A DNA stretch of 40,137 nucleotides. It comes from Pseudogulbenkiania sp. Lineage in GTDB: Bacteria > Pseudomonadota > Gammaproteobacteria > Burkholderiales > Chromobacteriaceae. Positions 31,411 through 40,137 of this stretch are shown here, in pieces. The stretch's first letter is position 1. Each line of letters begins with the position of its first letter. The stretch lies in assembly GCA_018260425.1 (NCBI GenBank), contig JAGLBD010000032.1, forward strand, positions 1 through 40,137, read 5' to 3'. Under the pieces are notes generated by a model that was not told the DNA's origin, did no database searches, and worked only from the letters and a program-made list of their open reading frames with translations. The translations under genes were made by a program, and so were the position numbers.

Positions 31411-33426
31411 ATGAACGTTGCAATGACCTTGTCCCGGATGTCGCTGGCGCTGCTGGCCGGTCTGCCCGCCTGTAGCTGGGCGGCCACGGTGCGTGTGGAG
31501 GTTCCCGGACTGATTTCGGGTAGCGTATGTGTCGACCGGCAGGCCTCCTGTGCGGCGCCGGCCACTATCCTGCCCGGTGCTGACGGCAGGGCGGTGGTGA
31601 AGGGTGAGGCGGGCTGGCTTGCCGATGTGACGGTAGGCGATGTGGTCGGCTCGCGGCGGTTGGTGTTGCGTGCCCCGGCCGAAGCCGGTGGGGTAATCAG
31701 CGGTATCACCACGGAACTGGTGGCACTGATGGAGCAGTCCGGCTTGAGTTACCCGGAAGCCCGTCGCCGGCTGGCGGCACGTATCGGTGTCGCGGAGGCT
31801 GATTTGCTGCGACCGCTTGCCGGCATGGCTGACTCGCAGACGCGCGAGCGACTGGCCAACGAACATCGTCTGGCGGCCAATCGCATTGCCGCGGCACTGG
31901 CCGATGCCGAGGCGACCCGGCGTCCGCTGCACGACGTGCTGAACAACCACCTGTCGCTGGACCCGATCCAGACCATCGTGGTGCTCTATGGTGAAAACCG
32001 CAGTTTCGACAATCTCTATGGCGCCTTCCCCGGAGCGGACGGCGTGGCGAATCCCGTTGCGCCGTTTGCGGAACAGCGTGACCGTGACGGCCAGCCGCTT
32101 GCTCATCTCCCGCCGGTATGGGGCGGTTTGACCGCCGCCGGGCAGCTGCCGGCCATTACCCAGCAAATGACCACCGATTTGCCGAATGCGCCATTCGCCA
32201 TTGACGATCCGAAAGGATTCGCCACCGGCCTTGGCGTGATCACGCGCGATCTGGTGCACCGTTTTTATCAGAACCAGATGCAGATCAACGGTGGCCGCAA
32301 TGACCGCTTTGTTGCCTGGGGGAATTCGGGTGCGCTGGTCATGGGCCACTATGATGGTACCCGATTGCCATTGTGGGCTCTGGCCCGGGAATTCACCTTG
32401 GCCGATCATTTTTTCATGGGCGGCTTTGGGGGATCTTTTTTCAACCACATGTATTTGTCGTGTGCCTGCGCTCCCTACTATTCCAAGGCCGATGCCAGTC
32501 CGGCCAAAGGCAGTATTGCCGTCGTCAACGAAGACGGGGTTTCGCTGAAACTGGCGGCCAACTCACCACGGTCGGCGTTGACCGGGACGCCCAAGTTCGT
32601 CAATGACGGCAATCTGACGCCCGATTTTCATGCGGTAAATACCCTGCAGCCGGCCTTCCAGCCCAGTGGCAACGCGCCGGCAGCCGGCGGTGATTCCCGC
32701 TATGCCGATCCGGCCAATCCGACCACCTTGCCGCCACAGACCATGGCGTCGATTGGCGACCGCCTCAACGCCAGAGGCATCGACTGGGCATGGTATAGCG
32801 GGGCATGGCAGCGAGCGGTAGCGGACCGTGAGCAGGTGTACAAGGATCCCGAACCGAATTTTCAGGCGCATCATCAGCCCTTCAATTACTACGCCAATCT
32901 GGCGCCGGGCAAGCCGGAGCGCAGCCGGCGCCTGAAGGACGAGGCCGATTTCATGAAAGCCATCGATACCGGCCGGCTGCCGGCGGTGTCGTTCTATAAA
33001 CCGCAGGGGAATCTGAATGAACATGCCGGCTATGCCAGCGTGATGGAGGGTGACCGACATCTTGCCGATATCGTGGCCCGGCTGAGAAAAAGCCCACAAT
33101 GGAAGTCGATGGTCGTGGTGATCACCTATGACGAGAACGGCGGGTTCTGGGACCACGTTGCGCCACCTAAAGGCGATCGCTGGGGACCGGGTACCCGGAT
33201 TCCGGCCTTGGTCATTTCACCGTTCTCCCGCAAGGGCGTGGTCGACCACACACAGTACGATACCGGTTCGATCCTGCGCTTGATCACACATCGCTTTTCG
33301 CTCGAGCCCTTGCCCGGACTCGTCGAGCGCGATGACGCACTGGTCAGAAACGGCTTTGCCCGCATGGGGGACTTGTCCGGCGCCTTGCAATTCGCGCCAG
33401 GTGTTGCGCAAATGCCGAAAAACTGA
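31411..33426 (+). CDS. Secreted AcpA/phospholipase C family phosphoesterase
   Basis: This 671-residue protein belongs to the phosphoesterase family of AcpA acid phosphatase and bacterial phospholipase C. The core starts near 185 with IVVLYGENRSFDNLYG (nucleophile region near 195-204), DHFFMGGFGGSFFNHMYL from about 332, HAGYASVMEGDRHLADIV, and YDENGGFWDHVAPP at 573-586. An N-terminal region of about 150 residues between the signal peptide and the core has no family I recognise. The signal peptide ends near ACSWA; LPAC is a poor lipobox, so secretion as a soluble protein is more likely. Phosphatase or phospholipase activity, perhaps supplying substrate for the ugp system, is an inference. A weak ribosome site precedes ATG 31411. 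Confidence 0.88.
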   Translation: MNVAMTLSRMSLALLAGLPACSWAATVRVEVPGLISGSVCVDRQASCAAPATILPGADGRAVVKGEAGWLADVTVGDVVGSRRLVLRAPAEAGGVISGITTELVALMEQSGLSYPEARRRLAARIGVAEADLLRPLAGMADSQTRERLANEHRLAANRIAAALADAEATRRPLHDVLNNHLSLDPIQTIVVLYGENRSFDNLYGAFPGADGVANPVAPFAEQRDRDGQPLAHLPPVWGGLTAAGQLPAITQQMTTDLPNAPFAIDDPKGFATGLGVITRDLVHRFYQNQMQINGGRNDRFVAWGNSGALVMGHYDGTRLPLWALAREFTLADHFFMGGFGGSFFNHMYLSCACAPYYSKADASPAKGSIAVVNEDGVSLKLAANSPRSALTGTPKFVNDGNLTPDFHAVNTLQPAFQPSGNAPAAGGDSRYADPANPTTLPPQTMASIGDRLNARGIDWAWYSGAWQRAVADREQVYKDPEPNFQAHHQPFNYYANLAPGKPERSRRLKDEADFMKAIDTGRLPAVSFYKPQGNLNEHAGYASVMEGDRHLADIVARLRKSPQWKSMVVVITYDENGGFWDHVAPPKGDRWGPGTRIPALVISPFSRKGVVDHTQYDTGSILRLITHRFSLEPLPGLVERDDALVRNGFARMGDLSGALQFAPGVAQMPKN

Positions 33427-33543
33427 GTAAAGATTTTGATTGAAAATGCGCCGTTGAGAAGGAGTATCTCTTGGCGAGTTCCGGAAATTGGCGGCTGATG
33501 GCGGACTATTGGAACCTGTCGCTGTCAGTCTTGTCCTATCTGG

Positions 33544-33575
33544 CGCCCCTCGGTATGAGGGGTGTTTTTTTTCTT
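33544..33575 (+). terminator. Rho-independent terminator after the phosphoesterase gene
   Basis: CGCCCCTC (33544-33551) pairs with GAGGGGTG (33557-33564), with one G-T wobble and a five-base loop, followed by eight T residues from 33565. It separates the phosphoesterase gene from the efflux promoter region. Confidence 0.92.
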
Positions 33576-33592
33576 GGCCCAAACGCGATGTT

Positions 33593-33619
33593 TTGTCATT
33601 TCGCTTCTGGCACTATACA
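33593..33619 (+). promoter_or_regulatory. Candidate promoter of the RND efflux operon
   Basis: TTGTCA (33593-33598) and TATACA (33614-33619) could serve as -35 and -10 boxes but are only 15 bases apart. The AcrR-type palindrome begins 23 bases downstream of the -10 box, where a bound repressor would block transcription. Other AT-rich hexamers nearby (TATACT at 33667-33672) could form an alternative -10. Confidence 0.4.
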
Positions 33620-33641
33620 TAAAGTTATTAATAATTCGTTC

Positions 33642-33671
33642 GTATACATACATGCGAGCATGTATGTATAC
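33642..33671 (+). promoter_or_regulatory. AcrR-type operator, perfect 13-base palindrome
   Basis: GTATACATACATG (33642-33654) and CATGTATGTATAC (33659-33671) are perfect inverted copies around CGAG. The core TACATACAT with its mirror ATGTATGTA is that of the known E. coli AcrR operator in front of acrAB. An AcrR-like repressor is encoded at the end of this same operon (39593), so it is the natural binding partner. The site lies 54 bases before the acrA start. Confidence 0.85.
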
Positions 33672-33725
33672 TTTGTATCAAATTAAGTAATTCATAACGT
33701 AACACATAAGCCTTTGGGGAGTTTC

Positions 33726-34901
33726 ATGCACACCAAGCTACGCGTATCCCCTCGAGTGTCGGTTCTTGCACTGGCCACTGTTCTTGCCCTGAGCGCCTGC
33801 GGACAAAAAAACGCTCAGCAAGGACCCCAGCAGGGCCCACTCGAGGTCGGGGTTTTGACTCTGAAAGCCGGTTCGGTTCCTATGATTCGGGAGTTGCCGG
33901 CTCGTACTTCCGCTCTGCGGGTTGCCGAGGTTCGCCCGCAAGTCGGCGGGGTGGTGGTCAAGCGCTTGTTCCAGGAAGGCGCTGAAGTGAAGGCGGGTCA
34001 GCCGCTGTACCAGATCGCTCCGGAAACCTATCAGGCGGCCTACGAGCAGGCCCGCGCCACTCAGGCAAAAGCCGAGGCGCTGGTGCAAACGACCCGGCTG
34101 AAAGCACGCCGTTACGCCGAACTGGTGGAAATCAAGGCGGTCAGCAATCAGGACTACGACGATGCCCGCGCCGCCATGCAACAGGCCGAAGCGGATCTGG
34201 TTGCCACCACGGCCGCCCTCAAAACCGCCAGGATCAACCTCGGCTACTCCACGGTGACCTCGCCGATCGCCGGTCGTATCGGCAAGTCCTCGATTACCGA
34301 GGGCGCGCTGGTGACGGCCAATCAGGCGACCGCACTGGCCACCGTCCAGTCGATCGACAAAATGTATGTCGACCTGACTCAGGCGAGCACCGAATTGATC
34401 AAGCTGCGTCGCGAATTCGAGACGGGCCGGGTCAAGAATGGTGGTGGTCAGGCCAAAGTGAAACTGATTCTGGAAGATGGCAGCGCGTATAGCGAAACCG
34501 GTACCTTGTCGTTCTCCGATATTACGGTGGATCCGGCGACCGGCTCGGTGCTGTTGCGTGCGCTGTTCCCCAACCCGCGCCATGAGTTGCTGCCGGGCAT
34601 GTTCGTTCGCGCCCGCCTGGAGCAAGGCGTCGCTGAAAATGCCATCGAAGTGCCGCAGCAGGCCGTGACCCGGACGCCGAAGGGCGACGCCATGGTGCTG
34701 GTGCCGGACAGCGAAGGCAAGGTTGCCGTGCGCATCATCAAAGTATCGCGCACCTCGGGACCGAACTGGCTGGTGACGGACGGGCTCAAGCCGGGTGATC
34801 AGGTCATCGTGGACAACTTGATGAAAGTCCGCCCGGGTATGCCGGTCAAGGCTGTGCCATTCAAACCTGCCGAACAGGCTGCACCGGCTGCACAGAAATA
34901 A
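33726..34901 (+). CDS. acrA: RND efflux membrane fusion protein (AcrA/MexA type)
   Basis: This 391-residue periplasmic adaptor links the RND pump to the outer-membrane channel. It has a lipoprotein signal with lipobox LSAC, followed by the adaptor core: ELPARTSALRVAEVRPQVGG, the helical hairpin rich in Ala and Gln (residues about 100-165), SPIAGRIGKSSITEGALV and the late LLPGMFVRARLEQG. Length and order match AcrA. ATG 33726 follows GGGGAG; a TTG four codons upstream is less likely. The next gene follows after 15 bases. Confidence 0.95.
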   Translation: MHTKLRVSPRVSVLALATVLALSACGQKNAQQGPQQGPLEVGVLTLKAGSVPMIRELPARTSALRVAEVRPQVGGVVVKRLFQEGAEVKAGQPLYQIAPETYQAAYEQARATQAKAEALVQTTRLKARRYAELVEIKAVSNQDYDDARAAMQQAEADLVATTAALKTARINLGYSTVTSPIAGRIGKSSITEGALVTANQATALATVQSIDKMYVDLTQASTELIKLRREFETGRVKNGGGQAKVKLILEDGSAYSETGTLSFSDITVDPATGSVLLRALFPNPRHELLPGMFVRARLEQGVAENAIEVPQQAVTRTPKGDAMVLVPDSEGKVAVRIIKVSRTSGPNWLVTDGLKPGDQVIVDNLMKVRPGMPVKAVPFKPAEQAAPAAQK

Positions 34902-34916
34902 TCAGGAGCAGGCTTC

Positions 34917-37900
34917 ATGTCACGATTCTTTATTGATCGTCCCATTTTTGCATGGGTGATAGCCATCATCATCATGCTGACGGGCCTGTTGGCCATCGTC
35001 GGCTTGCCGGTGGCTCAATACCCGGCGATCGCACCGCCGCAAGTCGCCATTTCGGCGGTTTACCCCGGTGCGTCAGCCAAAACCGTAGAAGACACGGTGA
35101 CGCAGGTTATCGAGCAAAAGATGAACGGTATCGATCATCTGCGCTATATGGCCTCGACCAGTGACGACTCGGGCGGCGTGACCATCACGGTCACTTTCGA
35201 TGCCGGTACCAATCCGGATATCGCCCAGGTTCAGGTGCAGAACAAGCTGCAACTGGCGATGCCGCTCTTGCCGCAGGAAGTTCAGCAACAAGGTATCCGT
35301 GTTGCCAAGTCGTCCAAGAACTTCCTGATGGTGATCGGTTTCGTGTCGTCCGACGGCTCGATGACCAAGAACGATATTTCCGACTACGTAGCGGCCAACC
35401 TGCAGGATCCGCTCAGCCGCGTACCGGGTGTCGGTGACTTCCAGTTGTTCGGTGCCCAATACGCCATGCGTATTTGGCTTGATCCGACCAAAATGAACAA
35501 CTACAACGTCACGGCCAGCGATATTGCCAACGCGATCAAGGCGCAGAATGCCCAGGTCTCGGCAGGGCAATTGGGTGGCTTGCCGGCCAGCAAGGGCGTC
35601 GCGCTCAATGCAACCATCGTGGCGCAGACGCGTCTGACCACGGCGGAAGAGTTCGGGCGTATCCTGTTGCGGGTCAACCAGAATGGTTCCCACGTGCTGT
35701 TGTCCGATGTGGCGCGTATCGAATTGGGTGGCGAGAGCTATTCCATCGATACCTACTACAACGGTAAACCGGCCTCGGGGATTGCCTTGAAGCTGGCCAC
35801 CGGCGCGAATGCCCTGGATACCGCCAAGCTGATTCGTGCCAAAGTCGCCGAACTGGAAAAGAACTTCCCGACCGGTTTGACCGTGGTCTACCCGTACGAC
35901 ACCACGCCGTTCGTCAAGCTGTCCATCGAAGACGTAGTGAAGACACTGGGCGAAGCCATCGTGCTGGTGTTCCTGGTGATGTATCTGTTCATGCAGAACT
36001 TCCGCGCCACGCTGATTCCGACCATTGCCGTTCCGGTGGTGCTGTTGGGGACCTTCGGTGTGCTGGCGGCGTTTGGCTTCTCGATCAACACCCTGACCAT
36101 GTTCGGGATGGTGCTGGCGATCGGTTTGCTGGTGGATGATGCGATCGTCGTCGTGGAAAACGTCGAACGGATCATGGGCGAGGAGGGGCTCCACCCGCTG
36201 GAAGCCACCCGCAAGTCGATGGACCAGATTACCGGCGCCCTGATTGGTATTGCACTGGTGCTGGCAGCGGTATTCATTCCGATGGCGTTCTTCGGTGGTT
36301 CGGTGGGGGTGATCTACCGTCAGTTCTCCATCACGGTGGTGTCCTCGATGGTGCTGTCGGTGATTGTTGCCTTGATCCTGACCCCGGCATTGTGCGCCAC
36401 CTTGCTCAAGCCGGTGGAAAAGGGCCATTCGATCGGTCATGACCATAGTGGTTTCTTCGGTCGCTTCAATGTCATGTTCGAAGCCGCGACCAGCCGCTAT
36501 GAAAAGACCGTAGGCAAAATCCTGGGCAAGACCGGTCGCTACATGATCATTTATCTGGCGATTGTCGGCTTGATGGCGGCGTTGTTCGTGCGCATGCCGA
36601 CTTCCTTCCTGCCGGATGAAGATCAGGGCATTCTGTTCGGTCAGGTGATGTTGCCGCCGGGCACGCCGCAAGAGAAGACCCTTGAGGTGTTGCATCGTGC
36701 CGAGGAGCATTTGCTGACGAAAGAAAAGGATGCGGTTGAATCGGTGTTTGCCGTGGCCGGCTTCAGCTTTGCCGGTAATGGCCAGAACTCCGGTCTGCTG
36801 TTTATCCGCCTCAAGGACTGGAGTGTGCGTCACGACAAGTCGCTGAGCGTGCAGGCGGTGGCCGGACGCTTCATGGGTGCCTTCTCGCAGGTGCGCGATG
36901 GTTTGGTGCTGGCCTTTGCGCCGCCGGCGGTGATGGAACTGGGTAACGCTACCGGTTTTGACTTGCAGCTGCAGGACCGTAACGGTCTGGGCCATGAAAA
37001 GCTCATGGAAGCCCGTAACCAGTTCCTGATGCTGGCGGCCAAGGATCCGGTACTTGCCGGTGTCCGTCCCAACGGCTTGAACGATACGCCGCAGTACCGT
37101 CTGGATATCGATCAGGAAAAAGCCAGTGCGATGGGCATTTCGCTGGCGGATATCAACCAGACACTGGTGGCCGCCTGGGGCTCGAGCTATGTGAACGACT
37201 TCCTCGACCGTGGTCGTGTGAAGAAGGTTTACATCCAGTCCGATGCCGCGCACCGCATGACGCCGGAAGACCTGAACAAGTGGTATGTACGTAATGCCAC
37301 CGGTCAGATGGTGCCGTTCTCGGCCTTCGCCTCCGCGCACTGGACATTCGGTTCGCCGCGTCTGGAACGCTACAACGGGGTTTCCTCGGTGGAAATTCTC
37401 GGTGCTCCGGCTCCGGGACGCAGTACCGGTGAGGCCATGGCGTCGGTAGAAAACCTCATCAAGCAACTGCCGCCGGGTATCGGCTACGAATGGACCGGTC
37501 TCTCCTATGAGGAACGACTGTCCGGTTCGCAGGCACCGGCCTTGTTCGCGATCTCCATTTTGATCGTGTTCCTGTCGCTGGCCGCCTTGTACGAGAGTTG
37601 GTCGATTCCGTTCTCGGTGATGCTGGTCGTCCCCTTGGGGGTGATTGGTGCACTGGCAGCTGCCGGCTTGCGCGGGCTGACCAATGACGTTTACTTCCAG
37701 GTCGGTTTGTTGACCACCATCGGCTTGTCGGCGAAGAACGCCATTCTTATCGTGGAGTTTGCCAAAGAGCAGCAGGAGCACGGCAAAGATCTGATCGAGG
37801 CGACACTGGAAGCGGTGCGCATGCGTTTGCGTCCGATCTTGATGACCTCGCTGGCCTTCATTCTTGGTGTCATGCCGCTGGTGACCAGTAATGGTGCCGG

Positions 37901-38066
37901 TTCGGGTAGCCAGAATGCCATCGGTACCGGTGTGATGGGCGGGATGATCTCGGCAACCGTGCTGGCGATTTTCTGGGTTCCGGTGTTCTTTGTCGTAGTG
38001 CGCAGGCGCTTCCCGCCGAAGGTGCGCCACGAGACACCGGTAACTGCATCCGAAGGGGAGCAATGA
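34917..38066 (+). CDS. acrB: RND efflux pump inner-membrane transporter (AcrB/MexB type, HAE1)
   Basis: This 1049-residue proton-driven pump exports drugs and other amphiphiles. It starts with the typical [17 protein letters not shown] and has 12 membrane helices. The proton relay is intact: the Asp pair in [16 protein letters not shown] and the Lys in [17 protein letters not shown]. The aromatic trap ([15 protein letters not shown]) and the TM1 entry are also normal, and the length equals that of AcrB. A strong AGGAG site precedes ATG 34917. A long antisense open frame covering most of this gene is a composition effect. Confidence 0.97.
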   Translation: MSRFFIDRPIFAWVIAIIIMLTGLLAIVGLPVAQYPAIAPPQVAISAVYPGASAKTVEDTVTQVIEQKMNGIDHLRYMASTSDDSGGVTITVTFDAGTNPDIAQVQVQNKLQLAMPLLPQEVQQQGIRVAKSSKNFLMVIGFVSSDGSMTKNDISDYVAANLQDPLSRVPGVGDFQLFGAQYAMRIWLDPTKMNNYNVTASDIANAIKAQNAQVSAGQLGGLPASKGVALNATIVAQTRLTTAEEFGRILLRVNQNGSHVLLSDVARIELGGESYSIDTYYNGKPASGIALKLATGANALDTAKLIRAKVAELEKNFPTGLTVVYPYDTTPFVKLSIEDVVKTLGEAIVLVFLVMYLFMQNFRATLIPTIAVPVVLLGTFGVLAAFGFSINTLTMFGMVLAIGLLVDDAIVVVENVERIMGEEGLHPLEATRKSMDQITGALIGIALVLAAVFIPMAFFGGSVGVIYRQFSITVVSSMVLSVIVALILTPALCATLLKPVEKGHSIGHDHSGFFGRFNVMFEAATSRYEKTVGKILGKTGRYMIIYLAIVGLMAALFVRMPTSFLPDEDQGILFGQVMLPPGTPQEKTLEVLHRAEEHLLTKEKDAVESVFAVAGFSFAGNGQNSGLLFIRLKDWSVRHDKSLSVQAVAGRFMGAFSQVRDGLVLAFAPPAVMELGNATGFDLQLQDRNGLGHEKLMEARNQFLMLAAKDPVLAGVRPNGLNDTPQYRLDIDQEKASAMGISLADINQTLVAAWGSSYVNDFLDRGRVKKVYIQSDAAHRMTPEDLNKWYVRNATGQMVPFSAFASAHWTFGSPRLERYNGVSSVEILGAPAPGRSTGEAMASVENLIKQLPPGIGYEWTGLSYEERLSGSQAPALFAISILIVFLSLAALYESWSIPFSVMLVVPLGVIGALAAAGLRGLTNDVYFQVGLLTTIGLSAKNAILIVEFAKEQQEHGKDLIEATLEAVRMRLRPILMTSLAFILGVMPLVTSNGAGSGSQNAIGTGVMGGMISATVLAIFWVPVFFVVVRRRFPPKVRHETPVTASEGEQ

Positions 38067-38067
38067 C

Positions 38068-39519
38068 ATGTTGAAACGAACTTCCCTGATTATTGGTACT
38101 CCGCTGGTTTTGGCTTTGCTGGCGGGCTGCACCATGGCGCCGGACTATCACCGGCCGGCACTGCCGGTGGCCGATAGCTATCCGGCGACAGCCACCCCGG
38201 CGGGGGTGACCCCTGCCGGCAAGGCGGCGGCCGATCTGGCATGGCCGGAGTTTTTCAAGGATGACAAACTGGCATCCCTGATTAACCTGGCCCTGCAGAA
38301 CAACCGCGACCTGCGCGTCGCTGCCCTGAATATCGAGGTGGCACGTGCCCAGTACCAGATCTCCAATACCGCGCTGATCCCGTCGGTGTCGGCCAATGGC
38401 GGGCAGTCGGCGGTGCGGACCACCGATAACCAGCTGACGTCGAGCAACGGGCCTGCGGTCAAGAGGACGTTTACCGGCGGCGTGGGCATCAGTGCCTATG
38501 AGCTGGATCTGTTCGGCCGGGTGCGCAGCCTCAAGGATGTGGCGCTGGAAAGCTATCTGGCCAAGGACGAAACCCGCAAGGCGACGCATATCTCCCTGGT
38601 GGCCGAAGTGGCCAATGGCTGGTACACCTTGCTGGGTGACCGGGAGCGGCTGGCGTTCGTGAAAGAAACCCTGCGCACTCGCGAAGAGTCGCTGGCGCTG
38701 GCCAAACGACGCTTCGATCTCGGCTCGACCTCGGCACTGGACCTGTCGCAGGCCGATTCGCTGGTCCAGTCGGCCCGGGCCGATCTGGCGACCTTGACCA
38801 GTCAGGTGGCACGTGATGAAAACGCGCTGACCTTGCTGGTCGGCAAGGCGTTGCCGCCGGAAGCCTTGAACGGTGCCTCGCTGTCGGCGCAGAAGGAGTT
38901 GCCGGATGTGCCGACGGGCCTGCCTTCCGAGGCCCTGCTCAAGCGGCCGGACGTGCTGTCTGCCGAGCATCTTTTGCAGGCGGCCAATGCCAATATCGGC
39001 GCGGCACGAGCCAACTTCTTCCCGCGCATTACCCTGACCGGTAGTCTGGGCAGCAGCAGTCCGACCTTGTCGGGACTGTTTGATAGTGGTTCGCGGACCT
39101 GGTCGTTCTCTCCGGGCATTACCTTGCCGATTTTCGATGGCGGCCTGAATATCGCCAACCTGAAGGTGTCCAAGCTTCAGCGTGATATTGCGGTTGCCCA
39201 GTATGAAAAAACCGTGCAAACCGCGTTCCGTGAAGTTGCCGATGCCCTGGCAGTGCGCAGTACCATCGAAGATCAATGGCAGGCCCAGTTGCGGCTTGCC
39301 GAAGATAGCCGGGTCAGCTACCGCTTGTCCGAAGCACGCTACAAAGCGGGCATCGACAGCTATCTGAACTTGATGGATGCCCAGCGCTCGCTGTACAGTG
39401 CCGAGCAATCGCTGATTGCCACCCGTCAGGCTCGCCTGGCGGCCCGTGTCACCTTGTACAAGGTGCTGGGCGGAGGGTGGCAACCCGAGCCTGGCGACCG
39501 AAACTCGCAGGGTTCGTGA
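38068..39519 (+). CDS. Outer-membrane efflux channel (OprM/NodT family lipoprotein)
   Basis: This 483-residue protein forms the TolC-like exit duct for the RND pump. It has a lipobox LLAGC with the lipid-anchored Cys near residue 21, followed by TMAPDYHRPALPV, which is characteristic of OprM-type channels. The two repeats of long helices and strands appear in ALQNNRDLRVAALNIEVARAQY and GAARANFFPRITLTGSLG with the following halves. GGGG-type ribosome site and a start one base after the acrB stop indicate a coupled operon. A strong terminator follows at 39527. Confidence 0.94.
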   Translation: MLKRTSLIIGTPLVLALLAGCTMAPDYHRPALPVADSYPATATPAGVTPAGKAAADLAWPEFFKDDKLASLINLALQNNRDLRVAALNIEVARAQYQISNTALIPSVSANGGQSAVRTTDNQLTSSNGPAVKRTFTGGVGISAYELDLFGRVRSLKDVALESYLAKDETRKATHISLVAEVANGWYTLLGDRERLAFVKETLRTREESLALAKRRFDLGSTSALDLSQADSLVQSARADLATLTSQVARDENALTLLVGKALPPEALNGASLSAQKELPDVPTGLPSEALLKRPDVLSAEHLLQAANANIGAARANFFPRITLTGSLGSSSPTLSGLFDSGSRTWSFSPGITLPIFDGGLNIANLKVSKLQRDIAVAQYEKTVQTAFREVADALAVRSTIEDQWQAQLRLAEDSRVSYRLSEARYKAGIDSYLNLMDAQRSLYSAEQSLIATRQARLAARVTLYKVLGGGWQPEPGDRNSQGS

Positions 39520-39526
39520 GAAACCG

Positions 39527-39557
39527 TCCCCCGGTACCTGCCGGGGGATGTTTTTTT
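39527..39557 (+). terminator. Rho-independent terminator after the efflux operon
   Basis: TCCCCCGG (39527-39534) pairs perfectly with CCGGGGGA (39541-39548) around a six-base loop and is followed by TG and seven T residues. It separates the pump genes from the repressor gene, which must either use its own promoter in the 35-base gap or depend on read-through. Confidence 0.92.
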
Positions 39558-39592
39558 AGCGGGAGCACTCACGGAAAGGCAGCAGCACGCAT

Positions 39593-40137
39593 ATGGCACG
39601 CAAAACCAAGGAAGAAGCCGAACTGACGCGGCAAAGACTGATCGATACCGCCCAGCAATTGTTTTGGGAGAAGGGGGTCAGCCGTACCTCTCTGGCGGAC
39701 ATCGCCGAAGCCGCCGGCGTGACCCGTGGCGCGATCTATTGGCACTTCGCCGACAAGACCGCCTTGTTCAACGCCATGTGCGAGCGCATTCTGCCGGTAT
39801 TCAAAGCACTGACCCAACGGCTTGACCAGCCTCAGAGGGCGCCGGCAGCCTGTCGATTGTGGGAAAACGCCTGTGATGTGTTGAGCATTCTGGCCAGCCA
39901 TCCGCACATGCGCTGCACGATCGGTATCCTTAACCTGCGCTGTGAGTATGTGGGGGAAATGTCCGATGTGGGGGTGATGGACCGGACTGCGATGATCGAA
40001 CGGTTCGATATTCTGGAAAAGACCTTTGCCTGTGCCCGCGACGAAGGCGACCTGTTGCCCGGTATCGAGGTTCGTCATGCCGCCAATGTGTATCACGCCA
40101 CCGTGAGGGGCCTTATCGATATCTGGTTGATGTTTCC
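39593..40137 (+). CDS. acrR: AcrR-like TetR-family repressor (3' end outside window)
   Basis: The frame is open from ATG 39593 to the window end, giving 181 residues of a protein expected to be about 210 long. The start MARKTKEEAELTRQRLIDTA and the helix-turn-helix SLADIAEAAGVTRGAIYWHF with the following ADKTALF closely match E. coli AcrR, and CEYVGEMSDV resembles the ligand-binding part of that family. It probably binds the palindrome at 33642-33671 and is released by pump substrates. Here it lies downstream and in the same direction as the pump, rather than divergent as in E. coli. The ribosome site is weak. Confidence 0.93.
   Translation, partial: MARKTKEEAELTRQRLIDTAQQLFWEKGVSRTSLADIAEAAGVTRGAIYWHFADKTALFNAMCERILPVFKALTQRLDQPQRAPAACRLWENACDVLSILASHPHMRCTIGILNLRCEYVGEMSDVGVMDRTAMIERFDILEKTFACARDEGDLLPGIEVRHAANVYHATVRGLIDIWLMF

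Noticed and set aside
33471-33686. A 71-codon frame with a good AAGGAG site before a TTG at 33471
   Set aside because: It runs through the terminator at 33544-33575 and the efflux promoter and operator region, and its product has no recognisable feature.
35073-38135. A 1020-codon open frame on the minus strand covering nearly all of acrB
   Set aside because: It mirrors the codon pattern of acrB, has a Gln/His/Arg-rich product with no recognisable domain, and has no ribosome site. Long antisense frames like this are common opposite GC-rich genes.
37870-39483. A 537-codon minus-strand open frame opposite the outer-membrane channel gene
   Set aside because: Same antisense composition effect; the product is Gln/Arg-rich without any motif, while the plus strand has clear OprM-type features.
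1-40137. CRISPR array, insertion sequence, prophage or integrase
   Set aside because: No regularly spaced repeats, transposase, integrase or phage structural gene was found on either strand.

Overview
The window looks like chromosomal DNA of a GC-rich Gram-negative proteobacterium. Betaproteobacteria, and within them Neisseriales/Chromobacteriaceae, is my best guess, based on the V/A/P-rich ribonuclease E-like tail, the complete ugpBAECQ order, the AcrR-type regulator and the aryl polyene cluster. This is an inference from gene content; no 16S or similar marker is present. I see no insertion sequence, phage gene, integrase or CRISPR array.

Layout. (1) 1-411: the end of a probable ribonuclease E gene, then a tRNA-Asn with its own consensus promoter and terminator. 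(2) 520-17701, minus strand: a 20-gene, tightly coupled aryl polyene (APE) operon. Read in transcription order it encodes a chain-length-factor-like protein, a PlsC-type acyltransferase, two acyl carrier proteins, a COG4648-type membrane protein, a ligase fused to a dehydratase, a family 2 glycosyltransferase, an LpxL-type acyltransferase, an aromatic ammonia-lyase, a thioesterase, a LolA-like carrier, an MMPL exporter, a methyltransferase, a DUF3261-like lipoprotein, a ketosynthase, a second dehydratase, a ketoreductase, another ketosynthase, a small secreted protein and a phosphopantetheinyl transferase. (3) 17702-18068: an AT-rich divergent control region with a folded palindromic element. 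(4) 18069-23024, plus strand: ugpB-A-E-C-Q, for uptake of glycerol-3-phosphate and glycerophosphodiesters. (5) 23120-24667: a secreted thioredoxin-fold protein, closed by a strong terminator. (6) 24749-30053, minus strand: NfeD, a stomatin/band 7 protein, a PAS-containing HWE/HisKA_2-type sensor kinase and a REC-PAS-GGDEF-EAL response regulator. (7) 30100-31299, minus strand: a di-heme cytochrome c peroxidase family protein. (8) 31411-33426, plus strand: a secreted AcpA/phospholipase C family phosphoesterase. (9) 33544-40137, plus strand: an RND tripartite efflux operon behind a perfect AcrR-type operator, then a terminator and an AcrR-like TetR repressor that runs off the end.

How the genes work together. 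In the APE operon an aromatic acid, probably supplied by the lyase, is activated and loaded on an acyl carrier protein, then extended by ketosynthase/chain-length factor, reductase and dehydratase cycles into a conjugated polyene. It is probably methylated on the ring, attached to a glycolipid by the glycosyltransferase and two acyltransferases, and moved to the outer membrane by the MMPL/LolA/lipoprotein set. The ugp genes and the secreted phosphoesterase suggest organophosphate scavenging. The sensor kinase and GGDEF-EAL regulator are a likely two-component pair acting on cyclic-di-GMP.

The main biosynthetic system is a known type. The less ordinary points are the ligase-dehydratase fusion, the small secreted protein often misnamed excinuclease, the shared AT-rich control region between APE and ugp, several perfect palindromes in promoter or leader positions, and the link between the band 7/NfeD pair and a c-di-GMP signalling pair.
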